Assembly (NCBI GenBank): GCA_945873955.1
Contig: CAMCFA010000002.1
Span: 41,078-105,077 of the forward strand
Direction: 5' to 3'
DNA length: 64,000 bases
From: an uncultured Clostridia bacterium
GTDB taxonomy: Bacteria > Bacillota > Clostridia > Oscillospirales > Ruminococcaceae
Made by a program: the position numbers and the translations under genes. The notes under the pieces are model-generated. The model worked only from the letters and a program-made list of their open reading frames with translations, had not been told where the DNA came from and did not search any database. Of the stretch, positions 52,893 to 60,549 are shown piece by piece; within the stretch, counting starts at the first letter, position 1; every line of letters starts with the position of its first letter.

Positions 52893-52906
52893 GGAAAACG
52901 TTTTCA
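52893..52906. promoter_or_regulatory. LacI/CcpA-type operator (cre-like)
   Basis: GGAAAACGTTTTCA contains the perfect palindrome GAAAACGTTTTC with the central CG typical of LacI-family operators and matches the cre consensus at 13 of 14 positions. It lies about 35-48 bp upstream of the -35 box, fitting either activation or catabolite control of the sugar importer. Confidence 0.6.
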
Positions 52907-53301
52907 ATTTTGCTTCATTGTACATAATCACAACAGAACGTTATATTTCCCTCACAATTCCTTAACTTTATAATTTTAATTAATTTATCGGCTTGTTAAT
53001 GCGGTTTTCCGGACGGGGGTCAGAGCAGTATTAACTTTATTAACCGATTTTGTTACCGTTTTGTAACCAATTTGTAATTATTCTTTTGTGCAATTCGCCG
53101 AAAAATTATAAAAGGGTGATTGTAAACGATATCACCGGGAATCCTTATAATTTAGCGCCATAATCGCACTCGATACAGTTCGACTGCTGTCGGTTTACGC
53201 TTGATTTTTTCCCCATTGATAAAAGTTTTTATGCATTTCCAACAACACATTCATTTTCATGATCCTCCCCTGCTATCGCCGCGTTTCTGTAAAAAATGAC
53301 G
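52907..53301. other. Non-coding gap with direct-repeat array
   Basis: No gene is supported in this AT-rich stretch of the 650-bp gap between the ABC importer and the transcarboxylase-like operon. It contains an array of hexamers at about 11-bp period (53029-53077; see the separate entry), a GGTGAT/ATCACC hairpin (53115-53136) and a weak plus-strand promoter candidate, TTTGTG (53085-53090) and TATAAA (53107-53112), that would read toward the convergent operon end. A small RNA is possible but unproven. Confidence 0.4.
53029..53077 (-). repeat. Direct-repeat hexamer array, Pho-box-like
   Basis: On the minus strand five hexamers follow each other: TTACAA, TTACAA, TAACAA, TTAATA, TTAATA, with spacers of 5, 5, 6 and 3 bp, so most units fall on one face of the helix. 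PhoB/PhoP (OmpR-class) regulators bind TTAACA-like repeats at this period. Match to the consensus is imperfect in the first two units. Confidence 0.5.
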
Positions 53302-53331
53302 AAAAACCCCTCAGCCGGAGCCGAGGGGCAA
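53302..53331 (-). terminator. Terminator after carboxyltransferase operon
   Basis: The stem CCCCTCGGC / GCTGAGGGG (one G-T pair) is followed on the minus strand by five T residues, about 30 bp after the pyruvate-type carboxyltransferase stop. Confidence 0.85.
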
Positions 53332-53356
53332 AGTCTTATATAATATATGTGTATTT

Positions 53357-54760
53357 TTATACCGGGTGTACCTTGTTCACCTTGTCGGCATGCTCTGCGT
53401 CAATACCGATCTGTCTGTCGCGGCGCTTCTCAAAGAACTTCGGCGCAACCTTCGGGAACATAGCGTATGTGAGGACGTCCTCTACGCTGCTTCCGTCGAT
53501 CCACTCCTTAGCTTCTTCCTTCATTGCGTCGAACTCCGGCTTCAGCAGGTCAGCAGGACGGCAGGTTATAGGCTCCTCGCTGCCGAGGATCTTCTTCTGG
53601 AACTCGGGGTCGATAGCAACGGGAGTCTTACCGTATTCGCCCTTAACAAGCCCCTTGAACTCCTTAGTTACAGTCTTGTAGCGCTCGCCCATAATAACGT
53701 TGAACACAGCCTGTGTGCCGACGATCTGGGAGGTGGGAGTAACCAGCGGCGGGAAGCCGGAGTCCTTACGAACACGCGGAACTTCCTGAAGTACAGCCTC
53801 AAGCTGGTCAGCCTTGCCTGCCTGCTTGAGCTGAGAGAGCAGGTTGGACAGCATTCCGCCGGGAACCTGATAGATCAGCGCGTTGGTGTTGGTGGCAAGC
53901 ATGGAGGGGTCGAGCAGACCGCTGTCGATGTACTTCTTGCGCAGCTTCATGAAGTAATCTCTTACCTCGTTGAGCTTTACAAGGTCAAGACCGGTGTCGT
54001 ACTCTGTGCCCTGGAATGTAGCAACGATAGACTCAGTGGGTGCATGGGAAGTACCCAGCGCCAGCGGGGACATAGCGGTATCAACAGCATCTACGCCGGC
54101 TTCTACCGCCTTGATTATGCACATGGAGGCAAGACCGGAGGTGTAGTGAGTGTGAAGCTGGATCGGGATCTTAACAACGCTCTTGAGATCCTTTACAAGG
54201 CTCTCTGCTTCGTAAGGAGTCAGCAGCGCAGCCATATCCTTAATGCAGATAGAGTCAGCGCCCGCGCTCTCGATCTGCTTTGCGTAGTTCATATAGTACT
54301 CATGTGTGAATACCTCGCCGAGGGTGTAGGAAATAGCTACCTGTGCGTGTCCGTTCTCCTTCTTCGCTGCCTTGATAGCAGTTTCGAGGTTGCGGATATC
54401 GTTCAGCGCGTCGAAGATACGAATGATGTCAATACCGTTTGCGATAGACTTCTGTACGAAGTACTCAACAAGGTCGTCGGCATAGTGACGGTACCCCAGC
54501 ATATTCTGTCCTCTGAACAGCATCTGAAGCTTGGTGTTGGGCATTTCCTTGCGCAGGATACGCAGTCTTTCCCACGGATCCTCATCAAGGAAGCGAATGC
54601 AGGAGTCGAAGGTAGCTCCGCCCCAGCACTCTGCGGAGTAGAAGCCGATCTTGTCCATTGTGGACAGAATAGGACGCATGTCGTCCATAGACATTCTTGT
54701 GGCAAGCAGCGACTGGTGCGCGTCACGAAGAACGGTTTCGGTGATCTTTAATTTTGCCAT
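53357..54760 (-). CDS. Pyruvate/oxaloacetate carboxyltransferase subunit
   Basis: The 467-residue TIM-barrel enzyme moves a carboxyl group between biotin and pyruvate (oxaloacetate). Metal and catalytic residues are present: D13 in RDAHQS, K174 in CIKDMAALL (the carbamylated lysine) and H203/H205 in HTHYTSG. Unlike OadA it stops after the carboxyltransferase and conserved C-terminal region with no fused biotin domain; the carrier is the next gene upstream. It matches the 5S subunit type of Propionibacterium transcarboxylase. No membrane beta subunit lies nearby, so it is probably not a sodium pump. Confidence 0.9.
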   Translation of the reverse strand: MAKLKITETVLRDAHQSLLATRMSMDDMRPILSTMDKIGFYSAECWGGATFDSCIRFLDEDPWERLRILRKEMPNTKLQMLFRGQNMLGYRHYADDLVEYFVQKSIANGIDIIRIFDALNDIRNLETAIKAAKKENGHAQVAISYTLGEVFTHEYYMNYAKQIESAGADSICIKDMAALLTPYEAESLVKDLKSVVKIPIQLHTHYTSGLASMCIIKAVEAGVDAVDTAMSPLALGTSHAPTESIVATFQGTEYDTGLDLVKLNEVRDYFMKLRKKYIDSGLLDPSMLATNTNALIYQVPGGMLSNLLSQLKQAGKADQLEAVLQEVPRVRKDSGFPPLVTPTSQIVGTQAVFNVIMGERYKTVTKEFKGLVKGEYGKTPVAIDPEFQKKILGSEEPITCRPADLLKPEFDAMKEEAKEWIDGSSVEDVLTYAMFPKVAPKFFEKRRDRQIGIDAEHADKVNKVHPV

Positions 54761-54778
54761 TTCTGTTCTCCTTATTAT

Positions 54779-55144
54779 TTACGCATTTACAGTTGCGATA
54801 ACAGCGCCGGTCTCAACGGTGTCGCCCTTGTTTACGTTGATAGAAGCAATAACGCCGTCCTTATCAGAAACGATATCGTTCTCCATCTTCATTGCCTCAA
54901 GAACTGCGATAACAGTGCCATTGGAAACCTTGTCGCCTACCTTTACCTTAACGTCAACGATGTTGCCGTTCATGGGAGCGTTGATAGTTGTGTTGCCCTG
55001 TGCGCCTGCGGGAGCAGCAGCCTTCTTAGCTGGAGCTGCCTTCTTAGCGGGAGCAGCGGCAGCAACGGGAGCTGCGGAGCCGTCAGCCTCGTCAACAGTT
55101 ACGTCATAAGCAGTGCCGTTTACGGTGATCGTGTATCTTTTCAT
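54779..55144 (-). CDS. Biotin carboxyl carrier protein
   Basis: The 121-residue protein has an A/P/K-rich linker (residues ~22-50) and a biotinyl domain with the biotin-attachment K86 in EAMKMEN. It shuttles carboxyl groups between the two carboxyltransferases encoded on either side. The start at 55144 (MKRYTITVNG) is favoured over a 13-codon extension. The 1.3S subunit of transcarboxylase has the same size and linker. Confidence 0.93.
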   Translation of the reverse strand: MKRYTITVNGTAYDVTVDEADGSAAPVAAAAPAKKAAPAKKAAAPAGAQGNTTINAPMNGNIVDVKVKVGDKVSNGTVIAVLEAMKMENDIVSDKDGVIASINVNKGDTVETGAVIATVNA

Positions 55145-55172
55145 GTCAAAAACCTCTCTATTTTTATTATTC

Positions 55173-56498
55173 TTAGAATACAAAGTTTACGTGCTTTCTG
55201 GTAGGAGCAGCGACTCTCTTGCTGGAGCACATCTCAACTGCGGAAGCGACTGCCTGCTTGGTGTCCTCGGGAGCGATAACGCCGTCTACCATGCCGAGGG
55301 AAGCAGCCTTGAACGGAGTAGTATCTACCTCGCCGCCCATGAATACCTTTGCAGCCTCGGGGTTCATCGGAGCGATAGCCGCATTCTCCCATGCGAAGGA
55401 AACATCAGCGCTGTCGAAAGCTGCGTAAGCTGCGCCGAAAGCATTGCCGGTGATGAGATTTACCTTGGTAGTGGTAGCGGAAGCGTATACCTGCGCCAGC
55501 TTTGCCGCGTCACGGACGCTGCCTGCAAGCTCTGCGCCGCTGGACGGCTCGAAGCCCTCGGTGTTCACCACGGTAACTACCGGGATAGAGAACACATCAG
55601 CGAGCTGTACGAATCTTGCAATCTTTGCGCTGTCAGCCGCGGTGAGCTTTGCAGCCTTGTCAGTTGCAACGAAAGCCACGGTTGCCCAGTTTATGCTTGC
55701 GAAAGCTGTGTAAGCGGCAGTGCCGAACTCTGAGCCAAGCTCAACGACGGAATTCTTGTCTGCAAGAGCCGCAACCAGCTCCGCGCCCTTGAGGGAAGCA
55801 GTAACAGCAGCGTCGTTCTCGGCGAACTCGTCGTTTCCGGCGAGGGCAATATTGTTTGCCGGGAGGATAGCAGCGAGCTTTCTAGCCTTTGCAACAGCGT
55901 CAGCGTCGTCCTTGGCGAGGATATCAGCCACGCCGGACTTAGCAGCGTTGGCAGCTTTTCCTGCGCCCTCCAGCTTGCCGTCGGGGGTATTGAAAGGAGC
56001 GTTGAGGAACAGCTCTGCCTTTTCGGTCATAATAGTAACGTCCGCCATAGAAGCGATAACAGCGGCAGCACCTGCGCAAACGCCGGTGATAACAGCGATC
56101 TGCGGAACAACGCCGGATATCGCAGCGGAGGCCTTGATGATATCTCCATAGTCAGCGAGCACTTCCATGCCCTCGTTGATGTCGCCGCCCTTGCTGTCGA
56201 AGAAGCCGATAACCGGAGCGCCGTTCTTTGCAGCCAGCTCATAGATCTTCTTTATCTTGAGCGCCGCGCTCTTGTCAACTGCGCCGCCCTTTACGGAAAC
56301 GTCCTGAGCGTAAGCGTAAACAGTCGCGCCGTTCACAGTGCCGTATCCGGCAGCAACGCTGCTGAGCGTTCCGTCTGCGGACAGGAACTTGTCAAGCTCC
56401 GTAAAGCTGTCCTCGTCACAGAGGGCAGCAAGTCTTTTTCTTGCGTCGCTGTCCGGAACGTTCTGCTCCATTTCAGCTAATGATTTAGATAAAGCCAT
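55173..56498 (-). CDS. Acyl-CoA-type carboxyltransferase subunit, compact form
   Basis: The 441-residue protein has the crotonase-fold pair of MmdA/12S carboxyltransferases (about 510-520 residues usually), here shorter by ~70. VVPQIAVITGVCAGAAAV near 130-147 and FGAAYAAFDSADVSFAWENA-like residues near 345 are the oxyanion-hole regions. The usual GGARIQEG loop reads KGGDINEG (103-110). It would exchange carboxyl between an acyl-CoA (propionyl-, acetyl- or other) and biotin. The acyl-CoA substrate is unknown. It heads the three-gene operon behind a GGAGGAG ribosome site. Confidence 0.82.
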   Translation of the reverse strand: MALSKSLAEMEQNVPDSDARKRLAALCDEDSFTELDKFLSADGTLSSVAAGYGTVNGATVYAYAQDVSVKGGAVDKSAALKIKKIYELAAKNGAPVIGFFDSKGGDINEGMEVLADYGDIIKASAAISGVVPQIAVITGVCAGAAAVIASMADVTIMTEKAELFLNAPFNTPDGKLEGAGKAANAAKSGVADILAKDDADAVAKARKLAAILPANNIALAGNDEFAENDAAVTASLKGAELVAALADKNSVVELGSEFGTAAYTAFASINWATVAFVATDKAAKLTAADSAKIARFVQLADVFSIPVVTVVNTEGFEPSSGAELAGSVRDAAKLAQVYASATTTKVNLITGNAFGAAYAAFDSADVSFAWENAAIAPMNPEAAKVFMGGEVDTTPFKAASLGMVDGVIAPEDTKQAVASAVEMCSSKRVAAPTRKHVNFVF

Positions 56499-56564
56499 TT
56501 TTCTCCTCCATACCTTAAAAATTGAGAGCGAAAGATCGCAGTCAATCAAAATTTATCCACAATA

Positions 56565-56594
56565 ATTATACTACATCGCAAATAAAATAACAAG
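56565..56594 (-). promoter_or_regulatory. Carboxyltransferase operon promoter
   Basis: Minus-strand -10 TATAAT (56565-56570) and -35 TTGTTA (56589-56594), spacer 18 bp. The leader is about 60 nt. Confidence 0.65.
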
Positions 56595-56765
56595 CCAAAA
56601 TCTGAGATTTTTTTATTTTTTATCTTCTGCAACAAAATCATTAACTTAGCTAGTTAATTTTTTGACAATATTCACAAAATCCCATTCACTGCCTTGCCCC
56701 GGCGCCCTTGATATGACATAAGGTGAGATTTTTCGCGCCGTACGCTTTGCAGCGCCGTTATTATC
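56595..56765. other. Intergenic region after rluB
   Basis: This stretch has no ORF. At its rluB side GTGAGAT (56722-56728) pairs with ATCTCAC (56762-56768) around a GC-rich inner part holding CGCT/AGCG; this overlaps the rluB stop codon and has no T-run, so it is a structured 3' end rather than a proven terminator. Nothing else recognisable is seen. Confidence 0.4.
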
Positions 56766-57515
56766 TCACTTTGAGCGCTTCTTCTGCGGCTTGCCGATAT
56801 AGCTCCTGAGGGAGCGCAGCTCCTCCTTGGTGAGGTCGCGGTAGTCCCCGGGCTTCAGCATACCCAGCTTCACGCCGCCGATAGCAGTCCTGCGGAGCCT
56901 GCCGACCTCCAGCCCGACCGCGCTGCACATGCGGCGAATCTGGCGATTCCTGCCCTCCTTGATGACGAAACGAAGCACCGTTCTTTCCGGCGATTCAGAC
57001 AGCACCACGACGGTGCAGGGCAGCGTTTTCACGCCGTCGTCCAGCTCCACGCCGGACATCAGCCGGGATATCTGATCCTCGTTCACCATGCCGTCAATGG
57101 TGACTCTGTACGTCTTGGGGACATGCCTTGACGGGTGCATGATGTCGTTCGCGAATTCACCGTCGTTGGTGAAGATAAGCAGTCCCTCGGAGTTCCTGTC
57201 TAATCTGCCCACGGGGTAGACCCGCTCCTCAACGCCCTCCAGCAGGTCGCTGGCGATCTTTCTGCCCATTTCGTCCGACATAGAGGTGACATAGCCGCGG
57301 GGCTTGTTCAGCATGATGTAGCGCTTTTCCGCGCGTTCCGCGGAGATCTCCTCCCCCTCTACCCGTATGAGATCGTTCACCGGATCTGCCTTGTCGCCGA
57401 GGGTGCAGGGTCTGCCGTTCACCGTCACAAGACCGGCGGAAATAAGCTCCTCTGCCTTTCTGCGGGAACATCTGCCGCTGTCTGCAATAATTTTTTGTAT
57501 TCTGACCTTTTCCAT
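56766..57515 (-). CDS. rluB: RluB-type rRNA pseudouridine synthase
   Basis: The 249-residue protein has an S4 domain (residues ~5-55) and a pseudouridine synthase domain with the catalytic aspartate in GRLDRNSEGLLIFTNDG (about residue 107). RluB isomerises a uridine in 23S rRNA helix 89. The position after scpB/dacF matches Bacillus (scpAB-ypuI-rluB neighbourhood) and other Clostridia. The C-terminal KKRSK tail is basic. Confidence 0.93.
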   Translation of the reverse strand: MEKVRIQKIIADSGRCSRRKAEELISAGLVTVNGRPCTLGDKADPVNDLIRVEGEEISAERAEKRYIMLNKPRGYVTSMSDEMGRKIASDLLEGVEERVYPVGRLDRNSEGLLIFTNDGEFANDIMHPSRHVPKTYRVTIDGMVNEDQISRLMSGVELDDGVKTLPCTVVVLSESPERTVLRFVIKEGRNRQIRRMCSAVGLEVGRLRRTAIGGVKLGMLKPGDYRDLTKEELRSLRSYIGKPQKKRSK

Positions 57516-57560
57516 AATTGCCTTTAGTTGCCTTTCTTATGTACGCCCTCCCGGGCGGAT

Positions 57561-58691
57561 TTATACTATAATGCCAGCCCATTCCAGTATCCTGCGGAAC
57601 AGGCTCAGCTCCTCTTTCGGGACTGTCACGGTGCTGTCTGCGTACAGCGGGCAGGTCTTGACCAGTTCCCCGTCAAGGTAGAACCGTATCTCCCCCAGCT
57701 TATCGCCCTTGTCCACCGTGCCGTAAACAAACGCCGGGAGCATGACCCGCCGGGTGATCCGGGTGCGCTGCTGCGGCGTGAGCGCAAGCGTTTCCTCATG
57801 GGAATAGACCCCCACGCTCTTCCCTGTTCCCGCTACGGAAACCCTCGTATCGCAGCCAAGCTCCAGCGGATAAGCCTTTACCTGCGTGAAGCCGTAATCC
57901 AGCATTTTGGTGTGATCGTTCCAGTCGTCGCCGGCGTTCAGAGTTACCGCAATGAGCGTCACTCCGTCGCGCTCCGCCGCCGAAACAAGACAGCGCCTTG
58001 CATTATCGGTGAAGCCTGTTTTTACCCCTATCGCGCCGTCGTACCTCGCCAGCATTTTGTTTGAGTTATACAACGTCCGCTTGTACGGCGGGTTGCCGAA
58101 CTCCACCTCCGCGCTGCGGCATGCCACAATCTCGCAGAAGGTTTCCTCTTTCATGGCGTAGGCTGTCAGCCGCGCCAGATCAAGGGCGGTGGTGTAATGA
58201 CCGTCCGCGTCCAACCCGGAGGGTGTCACGAAATGGGTATCTGAAAGCCTCAACTCCTGCGCCTTGCTGTTCATCAGCTTGACGAACTCCGGAATGCTGC
58301 CGCTTACCGACACCGCCGCAGCGTTAGCCGCGTCGTTCCCCGACGGGAGCAGTATCCCGTACAGCAAATCCCGCCGCGAAACCCGGTCGCCCTCCTGCAA
58401 GCCCATGGAAGTCCCCTCCACCCGTATTGCAAGCGGGTCTACGGTGAATTCCCGGTCAAGGTCGCCGGCTTCAATGGTAAGCAGCGCCGTCATGATCTTC
58501 GTGGTGCTCGCCATAGCGCGGCGCTCTCCCGCGTTCTTCTGGTAAAGCACCGTTCCGGTTTCCGCTTCGATAAGCACGGCGCTCACCGCCGACAGGTCGC
58601 CGGGACCGGCGGCAGCCGCAGTGAGATCCAGCGCCGCAGCGGTAACTCCCGCCAGAACCAGCGCCGCAGCCCTTTTCATCAGCTTTTTCAT
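57561..58691 (-). CDS. dacF: D-alanyl-D-alanine carboxypeptidase (DacF/PBP5-type)
   Basis: The 376-residue penicillin-binding protein trims terminal D-alanine from peptidoglycan. It has a signal peptide, the SxxK active site S62-T-T-K65, SGN (S117-N119), KTG (K224-G226) and a PBP5-type C-terminal beta domain (~285-370). DacF acts in spore cortex formation in Bacillus; the linkage to ytfJ supports a sporulation or envelope role. Start MKKLMKRAAALVLAG is preceded by a good ribosome site. Confidence 0.9.
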   Translation of the reverse strand: MKKLMKRAAALVLAGVTAAALDLTAAAAGPGDLSAVSAVLIEAETGTVLYQKNAGERRAMASTTKIMTALLTIEAGDLDREFTVDPLAIRVEGTSMGLQEGDRVSRRDLLYGILLPSGNDAANAAAVSVSGSIPEFVKLMNSKAQELRLSDTHFVTPSGLDADGHYTTALDLARLTAYAMKEETFCEIVACRSAEVEFGNPPYKRTLYNSNKMLARYDGAIGVKTGFTDNARRCLVSAAERDGVTLIAVTLNAGDDWNDHTKMLDYGFTQVKAYPLELGCDTRVSVAGTGKSVGVYSHEETLALTPQQRTRITRRVMLPAFVYGTVDKGDKLGEIRFYLDGELVKTCPLYADSTVTVPKEELSLFRRILEWAGIIV

Positions 58692-58758
58692 ATCTGCACT
58701 CCTTTGATGTAATGATGTAAAATAATTCCACCATTAGGTTGTGCAGATAAATGGCCGA

Positions 58759-59169
58759 TTATTCAGCCGATTCGTCGTTATTCTCGGACTTTTCGTCCTT
58801 CTTTGACTTCTTGTCAGCTACCATACCCTTTATCTTCTCGATAACGCCGGGGATAGCGTCAACAATGCCCTCCACCGGGCTGGACTTAGCGCCAAGCTCC
58901 ATGAGCTGCACGTCGCCGTCAGCCTTGATAACAATGAAAGCCACCGGCTTTACAGTGACGCCGGCACCTGCGCCGCCCGCGAATTTCTCCGCAGCCTGCG
59001 TGGGCAGGTCGCTCCCGCCGGAAGCAAACCCGAACGAAACCTTTGAAACCGGAATGATAGTTGTTCCGTTTGCTGCCGAAATGGGGTCGCCGATAATTGT
59101 GTTGACGTCCACCATTTCGCGGATCTTCTCCATTGATACGCCCATTACTCCTTCAATTGCGTTAGACAT
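58759..59169 (-). CDS. ytfJ: GerW-family sporulation protein YtfJ
   Basis: The 136-residue protein has the YtfJ/GerW core: GDPISAANGTTIIPVSKVS followed by the GFASGGSD loop and FIVIKADGDVQL strand. In Bacillus it is needed for proper germination. Its linkage to dacF and DUF2953 is conserved in Clostridia, and many spore formers carry it, though some non-sporulating relatives do too. The C-terminal 30 residues are K/D/E-rich. Confidence 0.9.
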   Translation of the reverse strand: MSNAIEGVMGVSMEKIREMVDVNTIIGDPISAANGTTIIPVSKVSFGFASGGSDLPTQAAEKFAGGAGAGVTVKPVAFIVIKADGDVQLMELGAKSSPVEGIVDAIPGVIEKIKGMVADKKSKKDEKSENNDESAE

Positions 59170-59198
59170 GATAAAACTCCTTTCAAAAACGGGTATAA

Positions 59199-59948
59199 TT
59201 ATTTTCTTAGCTTATTTAAAGCGTTCTGCGCGTCCTTCCGGGACAGGTAGTTCTTCCCGAACCTACCCAGCAGCCAGAAAAGGAACGCCAGCGCCGCTAT
59301 CAGCGTTAGCTTCGCGGTGAAAACGCACTCCGCGGTGGTTTCCTCGCTCATAAAATCGCAGGTTATGTTGAGATCCGGCTCTTTCAGCGTAAAACAGCCG
59401 TCAAGGAATGCCAGCGCAGAGCCAGCCGCCATATTCACGCCACCGAATTTTATCGCGGTCTGAGCCGCGTCATCGCCGCCGACGACTATTTGCAGCCGGA
59501 AGCCGTATATCCGGGTGGCTTTCAGCAGCCGTTTAAGCGGGGTGCTCAGACTGTCCCATACCAGCTTCACCAGCTCGAAAATGTCCTTTAACGTCAGCTT
59601 TCCGCCGGATTTAGCTGATTTGGCTGACTTCGCGGGTTTCTTCGTCCCCTTTTCCGGGGCTTTATCGGTGGACTTGTCCCCTGCCGAAGAGCCGCTGTCC
59701 GTTTTACCTTCGGAGGCGGATTCCTCCGTCTTTGCGGCTGCGTCCGCAGTTTTTTCGGCGTCCTTTGCCGCCTTTTTGTCCCGGCGCTTCATCTTTTTTG
59801 TTTTGGCCGGGATTCTTACCAGCGTAACGAACAGCCAGTTTATTTTCAGCCGCAGCTCGCCGGAATATTCAAACCTCACCTTGACGGAGGTCATCAGCAG
59901 GACAAGCAGAACAACAATGATCGCCCCGGCAATGATCCAACCTGTCAT
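59199..59948 (-). CDS. DUF2953-family membrane protein
   Basis: The 249-residue protein has an N-terminal transmembrane helix (residues ~3-22) followed by VRFEYSGELRLKINWLFVTLVRI, a highly charged A/K/E/S insertion (~60-115), a helix-rich part, and a C-terminal transmembrane helix (~212-235). This is the DUF2953 pattern, always beside scpB and ytfJ in Clostridia. Function is unknown; a role in sporulation or envelope is inferred from neighbours. Confidence 0.85.
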   Translation of the reverse strand: MTGWIIAGAIIVVLLVLLMTSVKVRFEYSGELRLKINWLFVTLVRIPAKTKKMKRRDKKAAKDAEKTADAAAKTEESASEGKTDSGSSAGDKSTDKAPEKGTKKPAKSAKSAKSGGKLTLKDIFELVKLVWDSLSTPLKRLLKATRIYGFRLQIVVGGDDAAQTAIKFGGVNMAAGSALAFLDGCFTLKEPDLNITCDFMSEETTAECVFTAKLTLIAALAFLFWLLGRFGKNYLSRKDAQNALNKLRK

Positions 59949-59985
59949 TGCGTCACCTCGCCTTACTCAGCTTATCCAGCGGCGG

Positions 59986-60549
59986 TCAGTCCCCGCTGAA
60001 ATTCATCTCGTCGAATTCGTCGAAATCCATCTGGTCGGTGCTGTCCGGTATCGCCGGAAGCCCCTTGATGTCCGTCAGCCCGAAGCACCGCAGGAAGTTG
60101 TCCGTAGTCTTATAGGCTATCGGGCGTCCCGGCAGGTCAAGTCTGCCATATTCCTCCAGCAGGTCGCGCTCCACAAGGCTGTTCACCACGCCGGAGCTGT
60201 CAACTCCGCGCACCTGCTCCACAAAGCTCTTTGTTACGGGCTGGTTGTATGCCACCACTGCCAGCACCTCCATTGCCGCCTGCGACAGCGGCACCTGCCG
60301 CCGATTTTCCAGCGCGGTCTTGATGTAGGGCGCGAATTCCGGCTGGGTCATCATCTGGTAGCTCTCCCCCAGCCTGTTTATGCGGAACGCGCTGTTGTTC
60401 TCAATGTACCGGTCGTTCAGCCGGTCGATTATTTTCAGCACCGTGTCCTTTTCTATCTCCGCGGCGGCTGCCAGCTTGTCTGCTTCGATAGGCTCTCCGC
60501 AGGCAAAAAGCACCGCTTCCACCACTGCCATACCCTCGCTGAATTTCAC
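59986..60549 (-). CDS. scpB: Segregation and condensation protein B
   Basis: ScpB is a kleisin-interacting winged-helix protein of the bacterial condensin (SMC-ScpA-ScpB). The 187-residue protein has two winged-helix units, with YMMTQPEFAPYIKTA and the conserved AVVAYNQPVTKSFVEQVRGVDSS stretch. The start is a GTG at 60549 overlapping the scpA stop (GTGA). It ends ~40 bp before DUF2953. Confidence 0.94.
   Translation of the reverse strand: MKFSEGMAVVEAVLFACGEPIEADKLAAAAEIEKDTVLKIIDRLNDRYIENNSAFRINRLGESYQMMTQPEFAPYIKTALENRRQVPLSQAAMEVLAVVAYNQPVTKSFVEQVRGVDSSGVVNSLVERDLLEEYGRLDLPGRPIAYKTTDNFLRCFGLTDIKGLPAIPDSTDQMDFDEFDEMNFSGD

Noticed and set aside
53259..53681. 140-residue plus-strand frame across the carboxyltransferase terminator
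   Set aside because: It reads through a strong terminator into antisense of a well-supported gene.
53366..54751. 461-residue open frame on the plus strand opposite the pyruvate-type carboxyltransferase
   Set aside because: It mirrors a gene with all catalytic residues intact; it has no ribosome site and composition unlike a real protein.
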